Positions 43,395 to 52,472 of a stretch of DNA of 64,000 nucleotides are shown in pieces (within the stretch, counting starts at the first letter, position 1; each line of letters starts with the position of its first letter). The DNA comes from Virgibacillus subterraneus (lineage in GTDB: Bacteria; Bacillota; Bacilli; Bacillales; Amphibacillaceae): contig NZ_FOEH01000003.1 in NCBI RefSeq assembly GCF_900110695.1, positions 248,001 to 312,000 on the forward strand, written 5' to 3'. The translations under genes were made by a program, and so were the position numbers. The notes under the pieces were generated by a model, which worked only from the letters and a program-made list of their open reading frames with translations, was not told the DNA's origin and ran no database searches.

Positions 43395-44269
43395 ATGGTG
43401 GCCTTCTTTTTATTAAGGAGAAAATTCAGTGTAACGAAAGTATCGGAAGGAACAATACAAAAAAACAGACCTCGAATTAATGGGCAAAGCATAAGAAAGA
43501 GTGTGATGTGGACAAAGTCGCAAATAATCTTTGTTAAAAAGAACAGCGAAGCATGGGTTTCAAGCATATTATGTTTAGGGGACAGCTAGTTCCCAAGTAA
43601 AGAGTTTATTTCTCCTTTAGAGGTATCAAAAACGAATTGGTGCAATGAAAAAGGACTTTAGAAAATATGATAATAGCGGAAATTTAGTGAACAACAAGCA
43701 AATCCAGAAACCCTTAAGAAAGAGGGGAAGGAGAAGCGTTGTCGCAAAAGGGATGATGTACGCTATTTTGAAGTGACTGTCGACTATGTAGGTATTGTTG
43801 AAACGATGAAACTTTATTTTTGTTTGATATCCGTATCCAAAAGATTGGAAACCTTTCCTCTTTATGGATAAGACTTTGTCTCTCATTGAAATGCTTGGGG
43901 TGTATTCCATCCGCTGGATAGTTAAAAGTTTTTTTCAAGGAGGAAAAGCAACAACTACGATTAGGGAAATGCCAATCGCAGAACTTCAATACTCAGGTTG
44001 TCCATATAACAATAACGTATAATTTTTTTATTCCATTTAGGCCTATTTTCGTAGGATTAATGATATGAAACACTGGGTGGATTGTTTGAAGAATTATAGG
44101 ATGAGATAAGGATGAAAGAGTATTGTCGAGAGCTATAGAACCTGTTTGAAAAGCTTTTGTATGTGAACATTACCTCAGTTTTCGTATCCGGAACTGTTGG
44201 TATTCAAACATAACATCTCTAAAATATGAATACGTTAAAGAGCTACTTGAAGGAGGTAAGGTAGCTTAA
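43395..44269 (+). pseudogene. Decayed IS transposase (DDE, IS4-like)
   Basis: Pieces of one transposase can be read in shifting frames. INGQSIRKSVMWTKSQIIF to SSILCLGDS ends at a stop where a DSWF motif is expected, followed by FPSKEFISPL. Then come RYFEVTVDYVGIVETMKL, PKDWKPFLFMDKTLSLIEML, YSIRWIVK joined by frameshift to VFFKEEKQQLRLGKCQSQNF, and TLGGLFEEL to YVKELLEGGKVA. At least four frameshifts or stops are present. The exact IS family is not fixed. The region between 42962 and 44552 holds no intact gene. Confidence 0.65.
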
Positions 44270-44552
44270 TAGAACAAAATGTAATAGAGAGAATCCCCCA
44301 TAGTCACAGGATAATTCAGCTAAAAACCAGACTTGCCGGTACGCGAAATTCAAATAAATTCATAATTATGATTATATTTTGACAATTATTATCAATGATG
44401 ATAACCTAAAGTAAAATCAAGGTTTAATCTGATAAAAACTTCTGTGGTTTTATGCGGTTTATCAAGATGAATCGCTCATTTGAATATGAAAGTTATGTTG
44501 TTTCAAAAAATATAAAAAAAAGATTTAAAGAAATAATGGGAGGTGACAAAAA

Positions 44553-45353
44553 ATGCAGACATTGAAAATGTTTCGACTTGACAAACAAGTGGCAATTGTT
44601 ACAGGTGGTGCTGGTTTATATGGAAAACATATCTCTTTAGCTTTATGTGAGGGTGGTGCAAAGGTGGTCATTGCTTCACGAAATGCTGCCAAATGCAAGG
44701 AACAAGCGAATAATTTGCGAAAACAGGGGTATGAAGCTATTGGTCTAAAGTTAGATTTAAGTAATAAACAAGATATCCGAGATTTTACAAAGCGGATTAT
44801 ACAGATGTATGGTCAAATTGATATCTTAGTGAATAATTCAGTTTCCCGTTATGGATTAAACGATTTGGAAGAAACAACAGTCGAAGGTTGGGAAAACGCT
44901 CAAAAAGTGAATGGTACAGGTTTGATGTCGATTTGCCAGCATGTTGTCCAACATATGAAGCAACAAAAAAAGGGGAATATTATCAACATATCTTCTATTC
45001 AGGGTGTGCAGGGCCCACATTTCCCTGTTTATGGAAACACAGGGATGACTAGTGGCATCGAATATACATATGCCAAATGGGGGATGGTTGGGATCACGAA
45101 ATGGATGTCCAACTATTACGGGAAGGATAATATTCGTGTCAACTGCATTAGCCCCGGCGGTTACAATGAGGTTGGTTCTAAAGATGAAATAAAGGCAGAA
45201 GAATTTGTAGAAAATTACAGGAAGATGACTCCTTTAGGAAGATTTGCTGAGGCTGATGACATTAAAGGGGCTATTGTTTTTATGGCATCTGAGGCATCCC
45301 GTTACATGACCGGTCATAATTTAATAATAGATGGAGGTTGGTCCAATTGGTAA
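44553..45353 (+). CDS. SDR-family oxidoreductase (gluconate 5-dehydrogenase-like)
   Basis: 266 residues. The cofactor loop is TGGAGLYGKH, with one extra residue compared with TGxxxGxG. NNSVSRYGL replaces NNAG. The catalytic residues are Ser in INISSIQG and the YTYAK (YxxxK) near residue 170. An insertion before the active Tyr (GPHFPVYGNTGMTSGIEY) is typical of sugar-acid dehydrogenases. The start is ATG behind GGGAGGTG. It is the first gene of the accessory catabolic block after the dead IS. Confidence 0.8.
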   Translation: MQTLKMFRLDKQVAIVTGGAGLYGKHISLALCEGGAKVVIASRNAAKCKEQANNLRKQGYEAIGLKLDLSNKQDIRDFTKRIIQMYGQIDILVNNSVSRYGLNDLEETTVEGWENAQKVNGTGLMSICQHVVQHMKQQKKGNIINISSIQGVQGPHFPVYGNTGMTSGIEYTYAKWGMVGITKWMSNYYGKDNIRVNCISPGGYNEVGSKDEIKAEEFVENYRKMTPLGRFAEADDIKGAIVFMASEASRYMTGHNLIIDGGWSNW

Positions 45354-45576
45354 CTTCGCCAAAGGTTGACAGTTACTGTATATCTGGGCATTCTATTCCC
45401 TTGGCAAAGGTTCAGTAGGGTATCAGTCCTTATGATAAAGTAGATTAGATTAGTTAGTAATGTAAAAGTATGCAAATTTTTGAATATAGGCCCAGTTTAA
45501 GGGGACAGCAGACCAAAATGAAATGGTATGAAGAGAGCAATTCTCATCTGTAAGGCGATTATATCTCAAAAAAACT

Positions 45577-45606
45577 TACCTTGAAAAGCTGAGCTTTTTT
45601 AAGGTA
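45577..45606 (+). terminator. Terminator-like hairpin between the SDR and RidA genes
   Basis: TACCTTGAAAAGCT and AGCTTTTTTAAGGTA form an almost complete palindrome with a T-rich right arm. The rest of the 368-base gap shows no gene. Confidence 0.55.
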
Positions 45607-45721
45607 TCCAAAAATTTCACAAAGTATAGAACGGCCATTGACCAGATATAACGAGGTTGATTCAGACCATTTATTACTGCCAGAGTTTCTAATTACAATT
45701 GCAATCTGAGAGGAGAAAATA

Positions 45722-46114
45722 ATGACAATACGTAAAGAAGTAATAGCAGAAGAAGCATGTAAACCAGGAAGTTTGTATTCACAAGCCGTCGTTGTTGACG
45801 GTTGGGTTTACGTCTCCGGTCAAGGAGCTTTAGATAAGGATGGCAACGTCCTTCAAGGGCTAGATATGAAGAAACAAGCAAAAATTACTATGGGTTATAT
45901 TCAAGCCATTTTAGAAGAAGCAAAGTCCTCATTGGATCACGTCATAAAAGTTAATGCACATATTACAGACCATGCTTTGTTCGCTGAATATAACGAGGTA
46001 TATCAAAATTATTTTAAGGTGCCTTTTCCCGCTCGAACAACTGTTGTCAGCGGATTGGCTCCTGGGATGCTAATCGAGATTGATGTGATTGCCAAAATCA
46101 AGCCAGATATATAG
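45722..46114 (+). CDS. RidA family enamine/imine deaminase
   Basis: 130 residues of the YjgF/YER057c/UK114 family. The core GWVYVSGQGALDKDG is near residue 26 and the final PFPARTTVVSGLAPGMLIEIDVIA has the family Arg that binds carboxylates. RidA proteins hydrolyse reactive 2-aminoacrylate and similar imines made by PLP enzymes. The PLP lyase-like gene at 56451 is a possible source in this locus. The start is ATG behind AGAGGAG. Confidence 0.9.
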   Translation: MTIRKEVIAEEACKPGSLYSQAVVVDGWVYVSGQGALDKDGNVLQGLDMKKQAKITMGYIQAILEEAKSSLDHVIKVNAHITDHALFAEYNEVYQNYFKVPFPARTTVVSGLAPGMLIEIDVIAKIKPDI

Positions 46115-46281
46115 ATACCAATTTCGTCGCTCATTTTGAGAGTCGTTTGGCTGAAGGAGAGCGGCAATACGAAAAGTTTGAACAAGATGTTAGGGCAAAC
46201 ACGAGTGATAATAAAAGATAGTTACTTTGTAACTGATATTGATAATATTGATCATTAATAAAATTGGAGGAGGACTGTACA

Positions 46282-47118
46282 ATGTATTTGTTATCATTTC
46301 TACAAAATGGTGTTCAAAAAGTTGGTGTAAAAAAGGAAGAGGGAATCATTTCATTACCTTATACGTTGACTGAATTGTTAAATTGTGATATTAGGCAGGT
46401 TGAGCGTTATCTTAAGGAATATGATCTGCCCTTAGTAGACGAAAGCTACATCGAGTATCTGGCATGTGTTCCTCAAGAAGCAAAAATCATTTGTGTAGGA
46501 TTGAATTATCAGCGCCATGCTGAAGAATCCGGAATGCAGGTGCCAGATTATCCTATTTTGTTTAACAAATTTAATAATACACTTAGAGGGCACCTACAAG
46601 AAGTTACATTACCGAATGTTGCCAAGGAATATGATTACGAAGCGGAATTAGGGGTAGTTATCGGGCAGCAGGCAAAGTATATTTCGCGCGAGACAGCTCG
46701 GCAATATATTTTCGGTTATTGTAACATCAATGATTTGTCAGCACGTGATTTGCAAAATCGTACAAATCAGTGGTTGACTGGTAAAAGTTTGGATGGTTTT
46801 TGCCCAGTAGGCCCCTATCTTGTTACAGCAGATGAAATTAATAATCCCAATAATTTGAGAATAAGTTGCTATTTAAACGGAGAAGTACGTCAGGATTCAA
46901 ATACATCTGATTTAATTTTCGATGTAGATGAACTTGTCAGCTATATTTCTCAATTTATGACATTAGAGCCTGGTGACATCATTTTAACGGGAACACCTGA
47001 AGGGGTCATACTCGGTTATCCTGAAGAGAAGCGGCAATGGTTACAACCTGGTGATGAGGTGACGATAGAAATTGAAAAGATAGGCCGATTAACAAATAAA
47101 TTTATAAAAGAAAAATAA
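46282..47118 (+). CDS. Fumarylacetoacetate hydrolase family protein
   Basis: 278 residues from ATG at 46282, with GGAGGAGG just upstream; the frame from 46264 would overlap that site. The metal-binding core is seen as CVGLNYQRHAEESG, YDYEAELGVVIG and DLSARDLQ, and the later LEPGDIILTGTPEGV. Members cleave or decarboxylate acylpyruvates and 2,4-diketo sugar acids. Next to an SDR and aldolase it may act on a diketo-deoxy sugar acid; this is inference. It ends before a hairpin shared with iclR-type gene. Confidence 0.88.
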   Translation: MYLLSFLQNGVQKVGVKKEEGIISLPYTLTELLNCDIRQVERYLKEYDLPLVDESYIEYLACVPQEAKIICVGLNYQRHAEESGMQVPDYPILFNKFNNTLRGHLQEVTLPNVAKEYDYEAELGVVIGQQAKYISRETARQYIFGYCNINDLSARDLQNRTNQWLTGKSLDGFCPVGPYLVTADEINNPNNLRISCYLNGEVRQDSNTSDLIFDVDELVSYISQFMTLEPGDIILTGTPEGVILGYPEEKRQWLQPGDEVTIEIEKIGRLTNKFIKEK

Positions 47119-47161
47119 TGAAAATATAGGTTTAGGCCAGCTACTCACACTTTTTCATAGG

Positions 47162-47197
47162 AAATCTTTCCCTACCTTGAAATGTAGGGAAAGATTT
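47162..47197. terminator. Bidirectional hairpin between the hydrolase and IclR genes
   Basis: AAATCTTTCCCTAC and GTAGGGAAAGATTT are perfect 14-bp arms with an 8-base loop between converging genes. Confidence 0.75.
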
Positions 47198-47254
47198 AGA
47201 AGGGATTTCTAATGTGACTGTAACTATATTATTGATTTACTCTCTTCTATTTAG

Positions 47255-48040
47255 TTAAGTTTGATTGTGTTGAAAACCCCGTTTCAGAGAGATATTACGA
47301 GTCGTTTTCATGACATCTCTAGCAATTGAAGGAATGTTCGCTTTACTGAAGCGGTGAACGGTTCCGGAAATGCTGATGGCTCCAATGACTTTACCGAGCA
47401 TATCGAAAATCGGAGCAGATATACATCTGGCCCCCTCTACCTGCTCTTCATCATCGAGTGCATATCCTTTAGCGCGAACTTGTTCCAGTTCAGCCATATA
47501 GTCCTTTGTATGGGTGATTGTATTGTTTGTGAATTGGATACTTTCGTTTTCTTGCAGAATCGTACGGACTTCATCTTCTGGTATATGTGCGGCAATTGCC
47601 TTTCCAATAGCAGTGGCATGTATCGGACATTTTGTGCCAACGGAGTCTGTCATGCGCAAGGGATACGTTCCTTCAATGATTTCCAGATAAATGACTTCTC
47701 CATGGGACAAAACACCCAGATTCACAGTATCCCCATATTTATCGGCCAGTTTTTTCATATCAGGCAAGGAAGCTGATCGCAAAGAATTTTCCTCCAGCAA
47801 ATTTCTCGTTAGGGACAGTTGCATGAAACCAAGACCATAACCTTTGTCACTGTTGTGACTGATGAACCCTCGTAATTCTAATGTAAGTAGAATACGATAC
47901 AGAGACGATTTTGGCTGCGAAAGTTGCTCGGCAATTTCATTTAAGCTCATAAATTCATGTCGGGAGAGAATTTCCAGCACATCAAGCGCTTTTTCAATTG
48001 AATGGATCGTGTATCTTTTTTTATCTGTTTCATTGTTCAT
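47255..48040 (-). CDS. IclR-family transcriptional regulator
   Basis: 261 residues from ATG at 48040, with AAGGAG 7 bases upstream; the frame extends to 48154 without a site. The N-terminal winged helix is IEKALDVLEILSRHEF and LNEIAEQLSQPKSSLYRILLTL. The effector domain contains PIHATAIGKAIAAHIP and LDDEEQVEGARCISAPIFD. IclR proteins control carbon-source genes. It is divergent from the ABC importer operon, with paired AATTTTGA sites between, and is the best candidate regulator of the locus. Confidence 0.92.
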   Translation of the reverse strand: MNNETDKKRYTIHSIEKALDVLEILSRHEFMSLNEIAEQLSQPKSSLYRILLTLELRGFISHNSDKGYGLGFMQLSLTRNLLEENSLRSASLPDMKKLADKYGDTVNLGVLSHGEVIYLEIIEGTYPLRMTDSVGTKCPIHATAIGKAIAAHIPEDEVRTILQENESIQFTNNTITHTKDYMAELEQVRAKGYALDDEEQVEGARCISAPIFDMLGKVIGAISISGTVHRFSKANIPSIARDVMKTTRNISLKRGFQHNQT

Positions 48041-48162
48041 TAAATCACTCCTTAAAGTGTTCACGGCTAGTTTATACCTTTTCACCGTTTCGGATATCAC
48101 TATTTGTAATTGTAAATGATAATAATAAAATACGAGTTTTGTCAAGTGAAACAAATAATCTT

Positions 48163-48205
48163 AATTTTGAGTCAAGTTCAAAATTGTCGTTTTACGGAAT
48201 TTTGA
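48163..48205. promoter_or_regulatory. Candidate IclR operator
   Basis: AATTTTGA-GTCAAGT-TCAAAATT (48163-48185) is a perfect dyad, and a third AATTTTGA half-site follows at 48198-48205. It lies between the divergent IclR gene and the importer promoter. Confidence 0.5.
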
Positions 48206-48278
48206 ATATCTCTTGTGATGGCCAGTTTCGTTTTCTATAAAAGACTTTATTAAAATTCAAAAAATTCAATAAAAAGGG

Positions 48279-48307
48279 TTTACAAGTTGTGCGAGTGATG
48301 ATATATT
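48279..48307 (+). promoter_or_regulatory. Promoter of the ABC importer operon
   Basis: TTTACA (48279-48284) and TATATT (48302-48307) with a 17-base spacer. The surrounding GGGTTTACAAG matches the promoters at 59440 and, in part, 43105. Confidence 0.7.
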
Positions 48308-48339
48308 ATTTTTAGTTAATGAAATTAAGGTTTTAATAG

Positions 48340-48370
48340 GTGAATAAACTAATCTTGCTAGTTTATTCAC
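48340..48370. promoter_or_regulatory. Operator-like palindrome in the importer leader
   Basis: GTGAATAAACTA-ATCTTGC-TAGTTTATTCAC has perfect 12-bp arms. It lies about 25 bases after the expected transcription start and has no T-run, so an operator is more likely than a terminator. Confidence 0.6.
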
Positions 48371-48533
48371 TATTGTCTAATTAATACGAGTCTCGAACAA
48401 TTAAGACGGTGTTTAAAGGTGTCTAAAGTCTTTTAAAGAAGGAGGCGAACAAGGGGAGCTGTTGATTACGATAAGGGATGTTCAAATAATATTGGGGGGT
48501 ATTACCTTGAAGTTAATGAGAAGGGGTATGGTA

Positions 48534-50201
48534 ATGAAAAAAGTATTGATAGTTTTTATGATGCTATTGTTTTCTGCAATATTGATGTCAGCTTGTAGTA
48601 ATGATGAAAAAGTCACAAATGAGACAGATTCATTAGACAATGAATCAAGTAATGATAATAGCAACGACGCCAAAACTGAAGCAAGTAATGAAGCTCTTTT
48701 AGTGGGAGACGGAAATGGCGAAGTGTTTGGAGAAACCTTTAGAACATTTTGGGTTGATAACCCTAATGGCATTGAATATTGGATTAACCGTGGGTTGCTA
48801 AAGCGTGATGCAGATATGAAAAATGTTCATGAGGATTTGGCAGCAAAATATGAGGTTTCTGACGATGAATTGACTTACACATTTACACTAAAGGATGTTG
48901 TGAAATGGCATGACGGTGAGGAATTTACAGCCGAAGATGTCAAGTGGAGTATTGAAACAGCGATAAAGTTTCCGACCGCTGTTGATACTTGGTACGCATT
49001 TGATGCTATTAAAGGTTATGAAGCCTATAAAGAAGGAGAAGTAGATAATCTGGAAGGTGTAAAGATAAAAGGAAATACTGTCAGTATAGAATTGCGGTAT
49101 CCTTACGGAATGTTTTTGCAAAAAATATCGAATTTCGATATACTTCCTAAACATTTATTGGGTGATGCAGATATTGTTAAACTACAACAGGATCCGTATT
49201 GGAAAAAACCGATAGGTACAGGTCCATATAAAATTACAGAAGTTAAATTTGGTGAATATGCTGTGTTAGAAGCATTTGAAGATTATGATGGCCCCGAACC
49301 CAATGTTAAGAAAGTACTCTATCAACGAATACCTGAAGGTAAGGTCTTACCGAAAATACAAGCAAAAGAGTTGGACTATATTGGAGCTTTGAGAAATGTA
49401 GATCTAGTTGACCAGATATCTAAGGTACCTGGTTATAAAGTTCATAAAGTACCTCAAATTTACAACAGATATTTTATGGTAAATATGAAAGGAAGTCAGA
49501 AACTTGAGGATATTAAAGTTAGACAGGCGATTCTTCATGCCATTGATCGGAAAACTATCGTTGAGGAGACATTCAAAGGACAAGCAGAAGTTGCAGACGG
49601 TCATGTACCTCCATCATTTGCTGACGAACATAATAAAAATATAGAAAAATATGAGTATGACCCGGATAAGGCTGTGGAATTGTTAGAAGAAGCAGGGTTT
49701 GATTTTAGTCAACCACTTAAAATTGCATATTATTATGATAATCAAGAAACGGTTGATTTAATGAATATTGTTGCTTTTTATCTAGAGGAAATAGGTGTCA
49801 AGACAGAAATTAGCCTATTAAAAGGAGACCTATTGGAGTTAATTTATCATCAAGCAGATTATGACATTATTTACGCAGCTTTATCCCAACCAGATCCTGC
49901 CTCAGCGATTCAATCTTATTCAGAGGGCAGTTTGATGTTCCAAACTGTATGGGATGGCTATCAATATGATCAAGTGTTCTCCTTACAGGAAGAACTGGCT
50001 CAGACGAGCGACCTTGAGGATAGAGCAAGATTAATAAAAGAAATTGATAAAATACAAGCTGAATCCTTATATATCCTTCCATTCTACCATATGAATGTTT
50101 ACGCAGCTGTAAATGAATCAAGACTAAAGACAGCAGGGGAATACGGAAATGAGTGGGTAGATTATAAGAGACATTTAGAAAACTGGCAATTAAAAAATTG
50201 A
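48534..50201 (+). CDS. ABC importer substrate-binding lipoprotein (SBP family 5)
   Basis: 555 residues from ATG at 48534 behind AAGGGG; the longer frame from 48462 lacks the lipoprotein start. The signal MKKVLIVFMMLLFSAILMSAC has a lipobox (LMSAC), so the protein is membrane-anchored. A Ser/Asn/Asp-rich linker follows. The SBP_bac_5 signature is seen as LTYTFTLKDVVKWHDGEEFTA-like text and IGTGPYKITEV. The family binds oligopeptides, nickel and also sugar-acid or sialate ligands. The two sialidase-like genes make the last group possible. Confidence 0.88.
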   Translation: MKKVLIVFMMLLFSAILMSACSNDEKVTNETDSLDNESSNDNSNDAKTEASNEALLVGDGNGEVFGETFRTFWVDNPNGIEYWINRGLLKRDADMKNVHEDLAAKYEVSDDELTYTFTLKDVVKWHDGEEFTAEDVKWSIETAIKFPTAVDTWYAFDAIKGYEAYKEGEVDNLEGVKIKGNTVSIELRYPYGMFLQKISNFDILPKHLLGDADIVKLQQDPYWKKPIGTGPYKITEVKFGEYAVLEAFEDYDGPEPNVKKVLYQRIPEGKVLPKIQAKELDYIGALRNVDLVDQISKVPGYKVHKVPQIYNRYFMVNMKGSQKLEDIKVRQAILHAIDRKTIVEETFKGQAEVADGHVPPSFADEHNKNIEKYEYDPDKAVELLEEAGFDFSQPLKIAYYYDNQETVDLMNIVAFYLEEIGVKTEISLLKGDLLELIYHQADYDIIYAALSQPDPASAIQSYSEGSLMFQTVWDGYQYDQVFSLQEELAQTSDLEDRARLIKEIDKIQAESLYILPFYHMNVYAAVNESRLKTAGEYGNEWVDYKRHLENWQLKN

Positions 50202-50232
50202 TAATTAGATTTTAATTAATAAAGTACTTTTG

Positions 50233-50264
50233 AAAGGGTGTGGATTTAATATACACCCTTTTAT
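50233..50264 (+). terminator. Intercistronic terminator after the binding-protein gene
   Basis: AAAGGGTGT and ACACCCTTT with TTATT following. Partial termination here would give more binding protein than permease, a common arrangement. Confidence 0.7.
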
Positions 50265-50331
50265 TCCTCATATTTTTGATAGAGATATTGTCATATAAAC
50301 AAGGTTATAAGATTGAAAGGAGATTTGAAAA

Positions 50332-51285
50332 TTGCTGTCATACTTTATTAAACGGCTTTTAGCAGTAATTCCTATACTTGTACTCACAAGTATTATTGTT
50401 TTCGCTGGGCTCCAATTAGCACCAGGTGATCCACTTACTCACCTTATTGATCCAATGGAAATGACTGCTGATTTTGACAGAGAAGCACTCGAAGAAGAAT
50501 ACGGTCTTAATGATCCCATATACGTACAATATTTTTCTTGGGCTGGGTCTTTGATTCAGGGGGAGCTTGGCTATAGTCTTGTTAATGGAGCGAAAATTTC
50601 AGATGTTATCTTTCGCAGATTACCAGCAACGTTTGAACTTGCCGGTGCAGCATTGTTCATATCTTCAATCTTGGGAATTCTGTTAGGCTTAATATCTTCA
50701 ATAAAACCAAATTCTTCTATAGATTACTTCGGTCAAGGATTCGGGGTGCTTGGTGTTTCCATCCCAGACTTTTTCTTGGGTATTTGTGCGATACAAATAT
50801 TTGCTGTTACTTTAGGCTGGTTCCCCGTTGGGGGACGATTGGAGTATGGTACAGAAGGATTTTTGGATAGAGCGGATCATTTGATCATGCCTGCACTTAT
50901 ATTAGGTTTTTCTCTTACCGCCGCGGTTATGAGATTTACCCGGGGTTCTATGCTAGATATTTTAAACAAGGATTATATAAAAACTGCAAGAAGTAAAGGA
51001 ATACCCGAAAGGGTTGTTTATGCAAAACACGCCCTGAGGAATGCCTTGATGCCTGTTGTGTTAATTCTTATGTTTCGTCTCCCATTCCTTGTAGGCGGCA
51101 CAATTGTAATTGAACGCGTTTTTAATTGGCCGGGTATGGGGAGCATGATAATTGAGGCAGTTACCGGAAATGATTATCCTGTTATTATGGTAACAACTCT
51201 GCTGGTGTCATATGTAATTCTTTTAGCAAGTTTACTAGTCGATTTGATCACAGCCCTGTTAGACCCCAGAGTGAGATTTGAATAA
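50332..51285 (+). CDS. ABC importer permease, DppB type
   Basis: 317 residues with six membrane helices. The N-terminal IVFAGLQLAPGDPLTHLIDP is typical of DppB/OppB subunits, and the EAA loop is seen as DYIKTARSKGIPERVVYAKHA-like text near residue 215. The start is TTG with AAGGAG upstream. It follows the lipoprotein gene after a terminator. Confidence 0.9.
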   Translation: MLSYFIKRLLAVIPILVLTSIIVFAGLQLAPGDPLTHLIDPMEMTADFDREALEEEYGLNDPIYVQYFSWAGSLIQGELGYSLVNGAKISDVIFRRLPATFELAGAALFISSILGILLGLISSIKPNSSIDYFGQGFGVLGVSIPDFFLGICAIQIFAVTLGWFPVGGRLEYGTEGFLDRADHLIMPALILGFSLTAAVMRFTRGSMLDILNKDYIKTARSKGIPERVVYAKHALRNALMPVVLILMFRLPFLVGGTIVIERVFNWPGMGSMIIEAVTGNDYPVIMVTTLLVSYVILLASLLVDLITALLDPRVRFE

Positions 51286-51326
51286 AAGAATAGTGCCAAA
51301 TTTTTTGGTGAGAAAGGTTGAATCGG

Positions 51327-52187
51327 ATGAAAAGTGTTACAACAAGATCCAGTATTGTACAAAAGCAATGGTCTAATTTGAAAAGAAATAGGTTGGCTGT
51401 CTTTGGTCTATTTATCATTGTTGTGCTGGGACTAGCAACAATATTTGCTGATCTGTTAACTTCATATAGTCCTAACGGTGTCGATTTGAGTAATAGAGTT
51501 CAACCTCCTTCAACCGAACATTTTTTGGGAACGGATAAACTAGGTCGTGATGTATTCTCAAGGGTTCTTTATGGTGGCAGGTTGTCAATCACTATTGGAC
51601 TATGCGGAGCATTAGGTGCTGCTTTCTTGGGGGTGATTTTTGGTAGTATTGGAGGTTACTTCGGAGGTTGGGTCGACCGAATACTGCTTCGCTTGTCAGA
51701 AGTTGTGATGTCATTTCCTGCTCTCGTCCTTATCATGATATTTATTGCTATATTCGGACAAGATGTTTTTAATTTGATCATAGTATTTGCTGTTACTGGT
51801 TGGATTGGTGAATATAGACTAGTTAGGGGAAGGTTCCTATCCCTTAAAAACGAATATTTTGTTGAATCTTGTCGAGCTTATGGCATGAGTAACTTACGGA
51901 TTATTTTTGGTCAGATTTTACCTAATGCTATTACGCCAGTTATTGTTTCTGTTACTCTCGCTACTGCTCTGTATGTAATAGCAGAGGCTGGTTTAGGTTA
52001 CCTTGGATTAGGTGTACCACCAACAACTCCTACATGGGGTAATATTCTGAATTCTGCCCAGTCAATTGATGTTGTTCGTGAATACTGGTGGCTCTGGTTG
52101 TTTCCAGGAAGTGTTATCTCTCTATTTGTTTTAGGCGTGAATACATTTGGTGATGGTCTCAGAGATCTAATTGATCCTAATCAATAA
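51327..52187 (+). CDS. ABC importer permease, DppC type
   Basis: 286 residues from ATG at 51327 (a TTG at 51318 is in frame). The N-terminal OppC_N helix is NRLAVFGLFIIVVLGLATIF, and FLGTDKLGRDVFSRVLYGGR follows. The EAA loop is EYFVESCRAYGMSNLRIIFG. It forms the channel with the DppB-type subunit. Confidence 0.9.
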   Translation: MKSVTTRSSIVQKQWSNLKRNRLAVFGLFIIVVLGLATIFADLLTSYSPNGVDLSNRVQPPSTEHFLGTDKLGRDVFSRVLYGGRLSITIGLCGALGAAFLGVIFGSIGGYFGGWVDRILLRLSEVVMSFPALVLIMIFIAIFGQDVFNLIIVFAVTGWIGEYRLVRGRFLSLKNEYFVESCRAYGMSNLRIIFGQILPNAITPVIVSVTLATALYVIAEAGLGYLGLGVPPTTPTWGNILNSAQSIDVVREYWWLWLFPGSVISLFVLGVNTFGDGLRDLIDPNQ

Positions 52188-52258
52188 AAAAGCATTGGTC
52201 AGAACCATCATGGTGCGCCAAACAAAGGGTCTAGAGTAAAGTTCTGATTACATGCTTT
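52186..52258. other. Long imperfect hairpin after the permease genes
   Basis: AAGCATTGGTCAGAAC pairs imperfectly with GTTCTGATTACATGCTT over a loop of about 35 bases. It could slow transcription or be the remains of a small mobile palindrome. No other element is seen before the next ribosome site at about 52460. Confidence 0.4.
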
Positions 52259-52472
52259 GTATAGAATAGCATATTATTCCTCCAAATCGAGTAATTTTAT
52301 TGTCTTGGCTTGATATTTTTGGCCGGGACCCATATGTCAAGAGGGGATTTTTGCCATAACCTTGTTTTGGGAATGTAAAATACAAAATTTCTAATTGAAA
52401 GACTTAGTTATACAGGGTTATACAGAAAATTATTTTTCTAGATACTATATAAAATAGTGTGGAGGTTAAAAT

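Noticed and set aside
44380-44415. TTGACA with ATTATTATCAATGATGATAA, a Fur-box-like sequence before the SDR gene
   Set aside because: The match to the Fur 7-1-7 consensus is partial and the downstream genes are not iron genes.
46124-46219. Frame FVAHFESRLAEGERQYEKFE between the RidA and hydrolase genes
   Set aside because: It looks like the end of a protein but has no start, ribosome site or recognisable family.
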